DNA from: an uncultured Bacteroidales bacterium
Lineage (GTDB): Bacteria; Bacteroidota; Bacteroidia; Bacteroidales; UBA932
Assembly (NCBI GenBank): GCA_900541925.1
Contig: UQMB01000012.1
Span: forward strand, 1 to 64,000
Direction of reading: 5' to 3'
DNA length: 64,000 nucleotides
Shown: in pieces, positions 7,759-16,597 of the stretch
Layout of the letters: each line of letters begins with the position of its first letter
Position numbering within the stretch: position 1 is the first letter of the stretch
Made by a program: the position numbers and the translations under genes
Notes under the pieces: model-generated
Databases searched by the model: none
What the model was told of the DNA's origin: nothing
The model's input: the letters and a program-made list of their open reading frames with translations, nothing else

Positions 7759-9132
7759 ATGGAACAGAAAGTACCGTACAAGATTTATCTCTCAGAAAAC
7801 GAAATCCCGCAGGCATGGTATAATGTGCGCGCCGACATGAAGCACAAGCCGGCACCGCTCCTCAACCCGGGCACCCTCCAGCCGATGACGCTGGACGAAC
7901 TCAAGGGAGTGTTCTGCGAGGAGCTCTGCCGCCAGGAGCTGGACAACGACACCGCGCTCTTCCCAATCCCGCAGGAGATACGCGACTTCTACAAGATGTA
8001 CCGCCCGGCCCCGCTGGTGAGGGCGTATTTCCTGGAGAAGGCCCTCGGGACCCCGGCCAAGATTTACTACAAGTTCGAGGGCAACAACACCTCCGGCAGC
8101 CACAAACTCAACTCCGCGATAGCCCAGGCCTACTATGCCAAGAAGCAGGGGCTGAAGGGCGTCACCACCGAGACGGGTGCCGGCCAGTGGGGAACGGCGC
8201 TCAGCATGGCCTGCGCCTACTTCGGGCTTGACTGCAAGGTATTCATGGTCAAGTGCTCATACGAGCAGAAACCGTTCCGGCGCGAGGTGATGCGCACCTA
8301 CGGCGCCTCCGTCACCCCGTCCCCGAGCACGCTCACCGAAGTGGGCCGCAAGATTCTCGCGGAGCACCCGGACACCAGCGGAAGCCTCGGATGCGCGATC
8401 TCAGAAGCCGTCGAGGCCGCCGTGACACATCCCGGATACAGATATGTGCTCGGCTCAGTGCTCAACCAGGTGCTCCTGCACCAGTCCATCATCGGACTCG
8501 AGGCCAAAGCCGCGCTTGACAAATACGGCATCACTCCGGACATCATCATAGGTTGCGCTGGAGGCGGTTCCAACCTCGGAGGCCTCATCAGCCCGTTCAT
8601 GGGAGAGAAACTGCGCGGCGAGAAAGACTACCGCTTCATAGCCGTCGAGCCGGCTTCCTGCCCGAGCTTCACACGCGGCAGATACGCCTACGACTTCTGC
8701 GACACCGGAGAGATCTGCCCGCTCGCAAAGATGTACACCCTCGGGAGCCAGTTCATCCCGTCAGCGAGCCACTCCGGAGGCCTTCGCTATCACGGAATGA
8801 GCAGCATACTCTCGCAGCTCTATGCGGACGGGCTGATGGAGGCGCGCGCCGTGGAGCAGACTTCGGTGTTCGAGGCGGCGGAGTTCTTCGCCCGCACAGA
8901 AGGCACCCTGCCTGCGCCGGAGAGCAGCCATGCCATACGCGCGACCATCGACGAGGCCCTCAAGTGCAAAGAGACCGGCGAGGAGAAGACCATACTCTTC
9001 GGACTCACCGGCACAGGATACTTCGACCTCAAGGCCTACGAACAGTTCAACGACGGCAAGATGAGTGACATCATCCCTACGGATGGGCAGATCGCGGAAA
9101 GCCTCAGCCATCTGCCGAAGGTAGACAAATAA
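7759..9132 (+). CDS. trpB: TrpB-like tryptophan synthase beta chain (TrpB2 type)
   Basis: This 457-residue PLP enzyme condenses indole with serine to form tryptophan. The length, the N-terminal extension (to about residue 85) and the GNNTSGSHKLNSA motif, with the PLP lysine at about 116, mark the TrpB2 class rather than the roughly 395-residue TrpB1. TETGAGQWG (138-145) and a phosphate-binding GGGSN near 270 are present. No trpA or other trp gene lies nearby, so the enzyme may salvage free indole, as proposed for orphan TrpB2 proteins. Expression is likely controlled by the leader peptide and attenuator immediately upstream, an unusually explicit regulatory signature for a stand-alone trpB. 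Confidence 0.93.
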   Translation: MEQKVPYKIYLSENEIPQAWYNVRADMKHKPAPLLNPGTLQPMTLDELKGVFCEELCRQELDNDTALFPIPQEIRDFYKMYRPAPLVRAYFLEKALGTPAKIYYKFEGNNTSGSHKLNSAIAQAYYAKKQGLKGVTTETGAGQWGTALSMACAYFGLDCKVFMVKCSYEQKPFRREVMRTYGASVTPSPSTLTEVGRKILAEHPDTSGSLGCAISEAVEAAVTHPGYRYVLGSVLNQVLLHQSIIGLEAKAALDKYGITPDIIIGCAGGGSNLGGLISPFMGEKLRGEKDYRFIAVEPASCPSFTRGRYAYDFCDTGEICPLAKMYTLGSQFIPSASHSGGLRYHGMSSILSQLYADGLMEARAVEQTSVFEAAEFFARTEGTLPAPESSHAIRATIDEALKCKETGEEKTILFGLTGTGYFDLKAYEQFNDGKMSDIIPTDGQIAESLSHLPKVDK

Positions 9133-9175
9133 CAAGATTTCCCGCCACTTCCAGACAAGCAGCGTGCGCCGCGCG

Positions 9176-9775
9176 CTACCCGAGTGGCAAATCCGCCAAG
9201 AATTCCGCCATGGCCCTGATGGCTTTGCCACGATGGGACATGGCGTTTTTCTGCTCGTCAGACAGTTGGGCAAGCGTCTTGTCGGGATATGCGTCCGGGA
9301 CGAATACCGGATCGTAGCCGAAGCCGTTGGAACCGGCCTCGACCAGAGCGATGCTCCCGTCCATCCTGCCTTCGAAGAGGTGCTCCTCACCGTCCAGAAT
9401 CAGAGTGACCACGGTGCGGAAGCACGCGCGGCGGGAGACTCCCGGCCCGAGACGGGACAGTTCCGAGAGAAGCTTCGCGATATTGGCCTTGTCATCATGA
9501 CCCTCGCCGGCATATCGGGCCGAATACACGCCCGGGGCTCCCCCGAGCGCCTCAACCTCCAGACCGGTATCGTCAGCGAAGCAGTCCTGCCCGCTCAGCG
9601 CGTACAGGTGAGCGGCTTTGATTCGTGAGTTCTCGGCAAGCGTGGCCCCGTTCTCCTCAACCTCGGCGTCCAGGCCGAGCGAAGATGGCGACACTACCTC
9701 GAACCTGTCTCCGAGTATTTCTCCGGCCTCGCGGAGCTTGCCTTTGTTGGCCGTAGCAAAAATCAATCTTCTCAT
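9176..9775 (-). CDS. rdgB: Non-canonical purine NTP pyrophosphatase (RdgB/HAM1)
   Basis: This 199-residue enzyme hydrolyses dITP, ITP and XTP to monophosphates and so keeps deaminated purines out of DNA and RNA. The family start TANKGKL (residues 8-14) is intact, as are the metal-binding 'DDTGLEV' region near 67, FGYDPVF near 150 and SHRGKA near 182. The length matches the family. It converges with trpB, leaving 43 bp between them, and diverges from a small outer-membrane protein gene at 9847; the two starts are 71 bp apart. A near-consensus TACCTTCG lies on the minus strand in that gap. Confidence 0.95.
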   Translation of the reverse strand: MRRLIFATANKGKLREAGEILGDRFEVVSPSSLGLDAEVEENGATLAENSRIKAAHLYALSGQDCFADDTGLEVEALGGAPGVYSARYAGEGHDDKANIAKLLSELSRLGPGVSRRACFRTVVTLILDGEEHLFEGRMDGSIALVEAGSNGFGYDPVFVPDAYPDKTLAQLSDEQKNAMSHRGKAIRAMAEFLADLPLG

Positions 9776-9830
9776 TGTTGTTTCTCCGGCCCTGTTGCCG
9801 GGCCGCAGGCGAAGGTACGAAGAATATGGC

Positions 9831-9838
9831 TAACTTTG
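9831..9838 (+). promoter_or_regulatory. -7 box 8 nt before a start codon
   Basis: TAACTTTG is a full match to TAnnTTTG and ends 8 nt before the ATG at 9847, so the transcript would have little or no leader. No clear -33 TTG was found at the right spacing. Confidence 0.5.
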
Positions 9839-9846
9839 CAGTCAAC

Positions 9847-10464
9847 ATGAACCATCACATAAGACAAATCTTGATTGCATCTGTCCTGCTGCTCGTCTGT
9901 GCCGGCAGCACAGCGGCACAACCGCCACAGGACAAAGCCCCTTTCCGCAACGGCTTCGGAGGTGGAATGATGCTCAACGCAGGATGGCTATTCGGAGACA
10001 TCGAACAACTGCAATATGAAGCAGGAGGATTCACTACCGGAATCGGAGGGCAGGTAAAAGTCGGGCTGGGAGAGCACTTCCGGATAGGAAGCGAAGGCTA
10101 CGTCCTGAGTGCCCCAAGGATGGGCAACGGCAGTTACATAGAACTCGGCTGGGGTGGAGTTCTGGTTGACTTCTGTTGGAGAAAGGGACGGTTCATCCCC
10201 TATCTTGGGTTCACTGTCGGCGGCGGGAGCAGAAAAGTGTTCCTTATGTTCGAGGGCAGCGGGAGTGATTGGCTGCCTGAAGGCAAAACTTTCTTCAACA
10301 GGCAGGCTTTCATGGCCATCGCCCCCTTTGCCGGGATGGAATTCGCATTGACCGAATCCATGCATCTCAACTTCAACCTTCAGTGGCTCAACGCCTTATC
10401 TTCTTCTGGCCGTTTACTTCCTTCAGGTCCCTGCCTTCAGGTAGGCTTCAGCTTCACGCACTGA
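9847..10464 (+). CDS. Small outer-membrane beta-barrel protein, uncharacterised
   Basis: The 205-residue protein starts at 9847, chosen because a signal peptide (ILIASVLLLVCAGSTAAQ) follows directly and a -7 box lies just upstream; an in-frame ATG-like extension to 9775 would cross the promoter. The mature part alternates hydrophobic and glycine-rich strands (GGGMMLNAGWLFG, IELGWGGVLVDF, IPYLGFTVGGGSRK) and ends LQVGFSFTH, consistent with an eight-stranded barrel. No family is recognised with confidence. The gene ends five bases before the stop of the convergent U32 gene, with no room for a separate terminator. Confidence 0.65.
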   Translation: MNHHIRQILIASVLLLVCAGSTAAQPPQDKAPFRNGFGGGMMLNAGWLFGDIEQLQYEAGGFTTGIGGQVKVGLGEHFRIGSEGYVLSAPRMGNGSYIELGWGGVLVDFCWRKGRFIPYLGFTVGGGSRKVFLMFEGSGSDWLPEGKTFFNRQAFMAIAPFAGMEFALTESMHLNFNLQWLNALSSSGRLLPSGPCLQVGFSFTH

Positions 10465-10469
10465 CGGCT

Positions 10470-11726
10470 CTACTTCTCCTGCCAGATATAGATCTTGTCG
10501 CCGCGGCGTAGACGCCCGTCAGGGCAGATGGCAGGATCGACGGCCACAGAACAGCGTACCCCCTTGGAAGCTTTCTGCGCCGGCTGGAGATTAATCCTCA
10601 TGTCCTCCACCGTAAATTCCACCACCCCTGTAGTGGCCCCGATGGCCATGGCCTTGTCCCCGACATGGAGAGGCGCGGACTCCACAGCGATCTCCGCAAC
10701 TCCGATGCGGTCGAACCAGTTGGTCACCTTGCCGCAATAAACCTTCTTGAGGGTGGCCTGCGAGCCGTAGACATCGCTCCACTGGCCAAGATACGCCCCC
10801 TGATAATATCCGTCCCAGAAACCCCGGTTGAACACCTCGGCAAGCTCGGATTTCAGCGCCGCGGCCAGCTCCGGGCCGTAGGTCCCGTCGCAGACCGCCT
10901 GCGCGGCCCGGCTGTAGCAGGAGGCGCAACGCTTCACATATTCGGCAGACCTTGCGCGTCCTTCTATCTTGAATACTTTGACGCCGCTCTCTATGATGCG
11001 GTCCATGAACTCGATGGTGCACAGGTCCTTGGGGGACATTATGTATTTGTTGTCGATGTCGAGTTTGTTGCCGGTCTCAAGGTCAGTGACCTCATAGCCC
11101 CTGCGGCATACCTGATAGCAGGCACCGCGGTTGGCCGAAGCGCCGTAGCTGTGCAGGGAGAGGTAACATTTGCCGCTGATCGCCATACAGAGTGCCCCGT
11201 GGGCGAACATCTCGATGCGGACAGGCTTGCCGGCAGGGCCGCAGATGTTGTCGCGGATGATGGTGTCGTAGATTTCGCGGACCTGGTCGAGATTGAGTTC
11301 GCGGGCAAGCACCACGACATCGGCAAACCTGGAGTAGAAACGCAGGGACTCGGCGTTCGAAATCGAGAGCTGGGTGGAGATATGGACTTCCAGCCCGATC
11401 TCGCGGCAATACATTATGGCCGCCATGTCCGAAGCGATGATGGCGTCCACCCCGGCGGCAGCGGCCGCGTCGAGAGCCTCCCGCATCGGCTGCAGGTCCT
11501 CCTGATAGAGCACGATATTGAGGGTCATATAGCTCTTGACCCCGGCTTCACGGCAGATGCGCACAATTTCCGGCAGGTCCTCCGGGCTGAAATTGTTGGC
11601 AGAGTGGCTGCGCATGTTGAGATGTCCCACACCGAAGTAGACGGAGTCCGCCCCGCCCTGTATAGCCGCGTGCAGGCACTCGAAATTGCCCGCCGGCGCC
11701 ATTATTTCCAATTCATCGCGTTTCAC
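10470..11726 (-). CDS. U32 peptidase-family protein (RNA hydroxylation type)
   Basis: The 418-residue product has the U32 signature near its middle: IEMFAHGALCMAISGKCYLS with conserved Cys, then further Cys in RGACYQVCRRGYE and RCASCYS, consistent with an iron-sulphur cluster. The N-terminus EIMAPAGNFECLHAAIQGGADSVYFGVG, quoted in part, is family-typical. U32 proteins such as TrhP (YegQ) and RlhA are now linked to prephenate-dependent hydroxylation of tRNA or 23S rRNA rather than proteolysis; which substrate applies here is unknown. The GTG at 11726 is taken as start because an in-frame TTG at 11762 coincides with the -33 element of a perfect promoter, and family members begin just before the EIMAP motif. 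Confidence 0.85.
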   Translation of the reverse strand: MKRDELEIMAPAGNFECLHAAIQGGADSVYFGVGHLNMRSHSANNFSPEDLPEIVRICREAGVKSYMTLNIVLYQEDLQPMREALDAAAAAGVDAIIASDMAAIMYCREIGLEVHISTQLSISNAESLRFYSRFADVVVLARELNLDQVREIYDTIIRDNICGPAGKPVRIEMFAHGALCMAISGKCYLSLHSYGASANRGACYQVCRRGYEVTDLETGNKLDIDNKYIMSPKDLCTIEFMDRIIESGVKVFKIEGRARSAEYVKRCASCYSRAAQAVCDGTYGPELAAALKSELAEVFNRGFWDGYYQGAYLGQWSDVYGSQATLKKVYCGKVTNWFDRIGVAEIAVESAPLHVGDKAMAIGATTGVVEFTVEDMRINLQPAQKASKGVRCSVAVDPAICPDGRLRRGDKIYIWQEK

Positions 11727-11731
11727 GACAG

Positions 11732-11762
11732 CAAAATTACTCTTTTCAGAGGAATCCGCCAA
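11732..11762 (-). promoter_or_regulatory. Promoter of the U32 gene, 5 nt from its start
   Basis: TTG (11760-11762), 20 nt, then TAATTTTG (11732-11739) on the minus strand. Both elements are perfect. The GTG start lies 5 nt after the -7 box, which implies a leaderless mRNA. Confidence 0.7.
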
Positions 11763-11779
11763 TTCTCACAAGATTGTCC

Positions 11780-11787
11780 TATATTTG
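11780..11787 (+). promoter_or_regulatory. -7 box of the prenyl synthase gene
   Basis: TATATTTG ends 5 nt before the ATG at 11793. It lies back-to-back with the U32 promoter on the other strand. Confidence 0.6.
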
Positions 11788-11792
11788 TGACT

Positions 11793-12773
11793 ATGATTAC
11801 AGAAAGCCGGATAGACGCCGTCATCAAGGAGATGTTCGACGGCATCACATTCACCAGGGAACCGTCGGGCCTGTACGACCCGCTCCGCTACATGATAGAA
11901 ATCGGGGGCAAGAGAGTCCGCCCGAGACTCTGCCTTACGGCATACTCGTTCTTCGCGGACAGTTTCGACGAGGGCATACTCTCGCCCGCAGCCGCCCTTG
12001 AGGTATTCCACTCGTTCACCCTCATGCACGACGACATCATGGACCGCTCCCCGATGCGCCGCGGGGTGCCCACGGTATGGAAGAAATGGAGCGAAGACAC
12101 GGCCATACTCTCCGGCGACGTGATGCTCATCGACGCCTACAGGCGTATCGCCAAGGCTCCGCACGAAGTGCTGGGGAGAGTGTTGGACCTCTTCTCCCGC
12201 ACTTCCGCGCAAGTCTGCGACGGACAGCAGTACGACATGGATTTCGAGAGCCGCGACGAGGTCTCGATGGACGAGTACAACGCGATGATAGGCCTCAAGA
12301 CGGCCGTCCTGCTCGCATGTTCGGCGGAGATGGGCGCAATCATCGGAGGCGCGTCAGAGGCGCAGAGCAAAGCCCTCTATGAATACGGCTACCAGCTCGG
12401 CATGGCCTTCCAGGTCGCGGACGACTACCTCGATGCCTTCGGGGACGAGAAGCTCTTCGGCAAGCCGATAGGCGGGGATATCGTCAACAGCAAGAAAAGC
12501 TGGCTCACCGTCCGCACCCTTGAGAAGACTGCCGACAAGCAGGCATTCCTCACCGCATTCGCCGCCAAGGCCGACACGCCGGAGGAAAAGGCCCGCAAAA
12601 TCGCGGCCGTCAAGGAGATATACAGTTCCGTGGATGTCTGCAGGGATGCCAAAGCAGAAGTCGTCCGCTTCACGGACAAGGCACTCCGGGCAGCAGCCAA
12701 CGCCGACTTCGGGACGCAGGAGACGGAAATCCTGCAGCGCTTCGCAGAGAGTCTCGTGGGCAGGGCGAAATGA
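11793..12773 (+). CDS. Polyprenyl diphosphate synthase (short-chain type)
   Basis: This 326-residue trans-prenyltransferase would condense isopentenyl diphosphate with an allylic primer. The first aspartate-rich motif is DDIMD (residues 80-84), preceded by GGKRVRPRL near 39-47; the second is QVADDYLDAFGD near 212. Chain length (farnesyl or geranylgeranyl) cannot be read reliably. The start at 11793 is supported by the adjacent -7 box; a much longer upstream in-frame reading is antisense to the U32 gene and is rejected. The stop overlaps the rsgA start by 4 bp. A second prenyl synthase gene is at 39358-40326. Confidence 0.9.
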   Translation: MITESRIDAVIKEMFDGITFTREPSGLYDPLRYMIEIGGKRVRPRLCLTAYSFFADSFDEGILSPAAALEVFHSFTLMHDDIMDRSPMRRGVPTVWKKWSEDTAILSGDVMLIDAYRRIAKAPHEVLGRVLDLFSRTSAQVCDGQQYDMDFESRDEVSMDEYNAMIGLKTAVLLACSAEMGAIIGGASEAQSKALYEYGYQLGMAFQVADDYLDAFGDEKLFGKPIGGDIVNSKKSWLTVRTLEKTADKQAFLTAFAAKADTPEEKARKIAAVKEIYSSVDVCRDAKAEVVRFTDKALRAAANADFGTQETEILQRFAESLVGRAK

Positions 12774-13708
12774 CAGGAGAAGCCACAGTCGTCAAGAACG
12801 CCGGGAGCCACTATATGCTGAGCCGGCTGCCGGAATGGGAGCTTTTCCCTGCGGTGCTCCGCGGCAAGGTAAGGCTGGAGAACAGTGACGCCACAAATCC
12901 CGTCGCGGTAGGAGACAGGGTCATCTACGAAACCGCGGGAGAAACCTCAGAGCAGAACCCTGCCGTCATAAAAGAGATACTGCCACGCCGCAACCATCTG
13001 ATACGCAAGTCAGTGAATCTCTCGAAGAGATCCCATGTAATAGCCGCCAACCTTGACCAGGCCGTCATAGTCGTAAGCCTGCTCTTCCCGGAGCTCAAGT
13101 GGCCTTTCCTCGACAGGATACTCGTCACCTGCGGAGTCTACGGCATTCCGGCCGTGATAGCCCTCAACAAGGTAGACCTCTACCGTGATGAGGTGCCGGA
13201 ACTGGTCGGATCATTCCGGAGCATCTACGAGGGGGCCGGGTATCGGGTGATACAGACCTCAAGCGTCAGCGGCGAGGGGATAGACGAGCTGAAGGAAGCA
13301 TGCCGGGACAAGCTGAGCCTCTTCTCGGGCGAATCCGGAGTAGGCAAATCAAGCCTCATCAAGGCCGTGGACCCGAGCCTGAACCCGAAAACCGGAAGCA
13401 TCTCAATCTCCCACCTGCAGGGCCGCCACACCACGTCGCTGTACGAGATGTACCGCCTCTCCGGAGGAGGCTATATCATCGACACTCCGGGGATCCGGGG
13501 CTTCGGCCTCGTGAACCTGGAGAAAGAAGAAATCTACAAGTATTTCCCTGAAATGCTGAGCTGCTCGGACAATTGCCGCTTCGTCCCGTGCACACACACA
13601 CATGAGCCGGGCTGCGCCGTCAAACAGGCCGTGGACGAGGGGCTTGTCAGCCCGGAGAGATACAACTCATACCTGGGCATGCTCGAAGAGAACGGCAAGT
13701 TCAGATAG
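12770..13708 (+). CDS. rsgA: Ribosome small-subunit GTPase RsgA
   Basis: RsgA is a circularly permuted GTPase that checks late 30S maturation. The order seen is an N-terminal OB-like domain (about residues 1-75), the G4 motif NKVD (133-136), then G1 GESGVGKSS (187-195), then G3 DTPG near 239, which is the diagnostic permutation. The C-terminal zinc-binding segment C..NCRFVPCTHTHEPGC is present near 265-285. The length of 312 residues is normal. Translational coupling with the prenyl synthase is suggested by the ATGA overlap. The next gene converges 25 bp away. Confidence 0.96.
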   Translation: MTGEATVVKNAGSHYMLSRLPEWELFPAVLRGKVRLENSDATNPVAVGDRVIYETAGETSEQNPAVIKEILPRRNHLIRKSVNLSKRSHVIAANLDQAVIVVSLLFPELKWPFLDRILVTCGVYGIPAVIALNKVDLYRDEVPELVGSFRSIYEGAGYRVIQTSSVSGEGIDELKEACRDKLSLFSGESGVGKSSLIKAVDPSLNPKTGSISISHLQGRHTTSLYEMYRLSGGGYIIDTPGIRGFGLVNLEKEEIYKYFPEMLSCSDNCRFVPCTHTHEPGCAVKQAVDEGLVSPERYNSYLGMLEENGKFR

Positions 13709-13733
13709 GACCCCTAAACAGCCTGCGCTCCCC

Positions 13734-13970
13734 CTACTTCTTCCTGCGGCCGCGGAGGGTACGCACCAGAGAGATGATGGCGGCGGACCAGGCGATCAGA
13801 TTCCTGCCGCGCTCCACGAAGCCGGCAGCCGTGCCGACAGGCGAAAACCTGTCCTTGAGAGCCTTATACCCGGTCTCAAGCCGCCTGCGCTGGGCTGAAA
13901 GCTCGGCCCGGGAAGCGGCGATGGCAGCAGAGAGCTGCTCACTGCTGCGTATGTCAGAACGCTTTACCAT
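13734..13970 (-). CDS. Small uncharacterised protein of an envelope-stress cassette
   Basis: The 78-residue protein starts at 13970 (MVKRSDIRSSEQL), inside the last 17 bases of the upstream holin-family gene; an alternative start lies at 13985. It has a helical, charged N-terminal half and a short hydrophobic stretch (NLIAWSAAIISLVRTL) before a basic end RGRRKK. Similar small proteins follow YtxH and holin-family genes in Bacteroidota, but no function is known to me. It is the last gene of the group that starts with rnr. Confidence 0.6.
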   Translation of the reverse strand: MVKRSDIRSSEQLSAAIAASRAELSAQRRRLETGYKALKDRFSPVGTAAGFVERGRNLIAWSAAIISLVRTLRGRRKK

Positions 13971-14319
13971 CGTCTTCGGAGTCATAGAACACCTCAATAA
14001 ACAGCTTGACAAACATGTCGCGGAAGAGTCTCTTGCGATATATTATGAGCACGGCAAGCACGACAAGGAAGAAGGCCAGCACGATAAGCGTCCCCCATGG
14101 TGCGCCGACAAGCGAGTTGAGCCACTGCAACTGGGCGAAAGCTAGCAGGCCAAGCACGATTGAGAGCACCACGAATATAAGCAAGAACGAGAGCAGACGG
14201 CTCAAGGCCGTGGAAAGCCCGCGGGTAGCCTTGAGCTTGAACTCATCCACCCGCAGGTCCGCATAGCGCTTCGCGTCCCGGGCTAATTGCTCGAAACCGT
14301 CAAAATACTGACTGCCCAT
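13954..14319 (-). CDS. Phage holin-family (superfamily III-like) membrane protein
   Basis: The 121-residue protein has an amphipathic N-terminal helix (DGFEQLARDAKRYADLR), two adjacent transmembrane segments (LLSFLLIFVVLSIVLGLLAF and TLIVLAFFLVVLAVLIIY) separated by a short polar turn, and an acidic tail. This is the layout of proteins labelled 'phage holin family' (Phage_holin_3_6) that occur next to YtxH genes in many bacteria without any phage, where a membrane-stress role is suspected. It begins 3 bases after the YtxH stop and overlaps the next gene. There is no prophage context. Confidence 0.75.
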   Translation of the reverse strand: MGSQYFDGFEQLARDAKRYADLRVDEFKLKATRGLSTALSRLLSFLLIFVVLSIVLGLLAFAQLQWLNSLVGAPWGTLIVLAFFLVVLAVLIIYRKRLFRDMFVKLFIEVFYDSEDDGKAF

Positions 14320-14322
14320 GGG

Positions 14323-14544
14323 TTACTGATTGTCCGGCTGCGCTTCCGCCTCCCCGGCAGGTCCGTTCCAGTCTTCAGGCTCTTCCTCTACGGGCTCGCC
14401 GCAGAGATTGTCCAGGCCCTGCTTCACATAAGACTTGACAGCTTCCTTGGCCTTGCGGCCCTCCTCTGTGCGGGCGAAAGCCGCAAGCAGCGCTCCGGCG
14501 GCCGCTCCGGCCACAAAAGCGAAAAATGATGAATTCTTTGACAT
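14323..14544 (-). CDS. YtxH-domain protein
   Basis: This 73-residue protein has a glycine- and alanine-rich hydrophobic N-terminus (FFAFVAGAAAGALLAAF) followed by RTEEGRKAKEAVKSYV, the YtxH (GvpP-like) pattern, and an acidic C-terminal tail. It is probably inner-membrane anchored. It starts 3 bp after the rnr stop and is followed by the holin-family gene, so the three small genes look co-transcribed with rnr. YtxH proteins are often linked to general stress; that is family knowledge, not shown here. Confidence 0.8.
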   Translation of the reverse strand: MSKNSSFFAFVAGAAAGALLAAFARTEEGRKAKEAVKSYVKQGLDNLCGEPVEEEPEDWNGPAGEAEAQPDNQ

Positions 14545-14547
14545 AGC

Positions 14548-16578
14548 TTATTTAGTTTCAACGAGTTCGTAATCCAGCAAGCGCTGCTCCAGATTGGCGT
14601 TCTTGACCTTGATGGTCACCTTGTCGCCAAGGCGATAGACCTTGCGGGTCCGCTTCCCGACAAGGCGGTAGCGCGGCTCATCGTAGAAGAAAAAGTCGGA
14701 CTTGATTTCCCTCAGAGGCACCATGCCCTCTATCTTTGTAGGCTCTATCTCCACATACATGCCCCACTCCGTGACACCGGACACCGTACCCTCGAATTCC
14801 ATGCCGACCTTGTCCTGCATGAACTCTACGAGCTTGTATTTCACCGACGTGCGCTCCGCGTCCGCCGCTATCATCTCACGCTCCGACGCATACTTGCACT
14901 CCGTCTCATAATAGTCCTTCTTCTGGCTTTCGCCTCCGGCCAGGTACAGGGCCAGGAGCCTGTGGACCATAAGGTCAGGGTAACGGCGTATCGGAGAGGT
15001 GAAATGCGTGTAGAACTTGTAGGCCAGGCCATAGTGCCCGATATTGTCGGTGCTGTAGCAGGCCTTCGCCATCGCGCGGAGGGCGAGATTTTCCATCGCA
15101 TCGTGCTCCGGCTTGCCCTTGGCGGAGTCGAGCAGGGCGCTCAGCGACTTGGCTGCGCCACGCCCGGAGAGAGGGGTGTCTTTGTCTATCTTGTAGCCGA
15201 AACCTTTGGCGAATGTCAAGAGTCCCTCCAGCTTCAGCTCGTTGGGCTCGCCGTGGATACGGTAGACGAATGTCTTGGCGTTCTTGCGCACGAGGCCGTT
15301 CATCTTGCCGTCGGTGGCCACGAACTCGGCCACGGTCCTGTTGGCAAGGAGCATGAACTGCTCCACGAGCCAGTTGGCTTCCTTGCTGACCTTCTCGTAC
15401 ACATTTATCGGGCGCCCTTCTTCATCCACCTCGACCTTCATCTCCGGACGGTCGAAGTCTATGGCTCCGGCCCTGCGCGACTTGGCCTTGAGTTTGAGGG
15501 CGAGGTCGTTGAGGGTACGCACCGCTTCCATGAGAGGATCCCCGGACGGATTGCCTTCCGCCTCGATATACTCCTGCGCCTCATCATAAGTGAAGCGGCG
15601 GTCAGAGCAGATCACCGTGCGGCCTATCCAGCGAGACTTGACGTCGGCACGCGGACTGAGTTCGAACACGGCGGAGAATGTCAGCTTCTCCTCATAGGGG
15701 CGGAGCGAGCAGAGCTTGTTGCAGAGCTTCTCCGGGAGCATCGGCACCGTGCGGTCCACCAGATAGACGGAGGTGCCGCGGTCGCGTGCCTCCTTGTCCA
15801 CCGGAGAGCCCGGCTTCACATAATGCGAGACATCGGCGATGTGCACGCCCACCTCGTAGTTGCCGTTGTCCAGTTTTCGGAAAGACAAGGCGTCGTCGAA
15901 GTCTTTGGCGTCCTTCGGGTCGATAGTGAATGTCAGCACTCCCCTGAAGTCCTTGCGACCTTTAAGGTCTTCGGCTGTAATCTTCTCCGATATGCTGTCG
16001 GCCGCGTTCTCCACCTCCGGTTCGAATCGGTACGGGAGGTTGAACTCTGCCAGTATGGCATGCATCTCGGTGTCGTTCTTGCCCGGTTCTCCGAGCACGT
16101 CGGTGATGTGTCCGGACGGGCACGGCTCCTTGCGCTCCCACTTGTCCACCACTGCGGCCACCTTCATCCCGGACTGCGCCCCGAGGCGGGAAGCCTCTTC
16201 TGCGTCAACACTGATGTCGTATGGCATGGCGCGGCTCTGCATCAGCACCCATGCCTGGGCGCCGACCGTATGCAGGATGCCGACGAACGGCTTTGAGGAA
16301 CGCTCGAGTATCTCAAGCACCTCGCCCTCGCGGCGTTTGTCCGAATCCTTGCCCTTCTCACGGGTCACGGCCACGCGGACCTTGTCACCGTTGAGGGCGT
16401 GGCGGGTCTTGGAGGCCTTGACGAAGACATCATCCTCCTCCCCGTCCACTATCACGAAAATGAATCCTTCTCTGGTCATCTGGACCGTTCCCGTACACTG
16501 CGGGAACACCCTGCGTCCTGAGGGGCGTGATTTTCTGTTTCTGCTTCTATTGTTTCTTCTGTTGTTTTTCTTGTCCAT
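14548..16578 (-). CDS. rnr: Ribonuclease R
   Basis: This is a 676-residue 3'-5' exoribonuclease of the RNB family. It has a strongly basic, Asn/Arg-rich N-terminus (residues 1-25), cold-shock-like OB domains to about residue 190, the RNB catalytic core with TIDPKDAKDFDDALS near 215-230 (the aspartates that bind metal), and an S1 domain at the C-terminus (FEGTVSGVTEWGMYVE near 605). The length is close to other Bacteroidota RNase R proteins. manA ends 19 bp upstream and three small membrane-protein genes follow, suggesting one operon. Confidence 0.95.
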   Translation of the reverse strand: MDKKNNRRNNRSRNRKSRPSGRRVFPQCTGTVQMTREGFIFVIVDGEEDDVFVKASKTRHALNGDKVRVAVTREKGKDSDKRREGEVLEILERSSKPFVGILHTVGAQAWVLMQSRAMPYDISVDAEEASRLGAQSGMKVAAVVDKWERKEPCPSGHITDVLGEPGKNDTEMHAILAEFNLPYRFEPEVENAADSISEKITAEDLKGRKDFRGVLTFTIDPKDAKDFDDALSFRKLDNGNYEVGVHIADVSHYVKPGSPVDKEARDRGTSVYLVDRTVPMLPEKLCNKLCSLRPYEEKLTFSAVFELSPRADVKSRWIGRTVICSDRRFTYDEAQEYIEAEGNPSGDPLMEAVRTLNDLALKLKAKSRRAGAIDFDRPEMKVEVDEEGRPINVYEKVSKEANWLVEQFMLLANRTVAEFVATDGKMNGLVRKNAKTFVYRIHGEPNELKLEGLLTFAKGFGYKIDKDTPLSGRGAAKSLSALLDSAKGKPEHDAMENLALRAMAKACYSTDNIGHYGLAYKFYTHFTSPIRRYPDLMVHRLLALYLAGGESQKKDYYETECKYASEREMIAADAERTSVKYKLVEFMQDKVGMEFEGTVSGVTEWGMYVEIEPTKIEGMVPLREIKSDFFFYDEPRYRLVGKRTRKVYRLGDKVTIKVKNANLEQRLLDYELVETK

Positions 16579-16597
16579 AATGACTGGATTAAACTGT

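Noticed and set aside
10665..11792. 376-codon in-frame extension upstream of the prenyl synthase
   Set aside because: It is antisense to the U32 gene and crosses a -7 box at 11780-11787; family members start at the 11793 ATG.
13954..14319. Holin-family gene as a prophage marker
   Set aside because: It sits in a YtxH-type small-gene group behind rnr, with no phage genes nearby.
16019..16028. GGTTCGAATC, resembling a tRNA T-arm
   Set aside because: It lies in the rnr coding frame and no acceptor or anticodon stems surround it.
14962..16296. Plus-strand 444-codon open frame
   Set aside because: It is antisense to rnr, whose motifs are complete.
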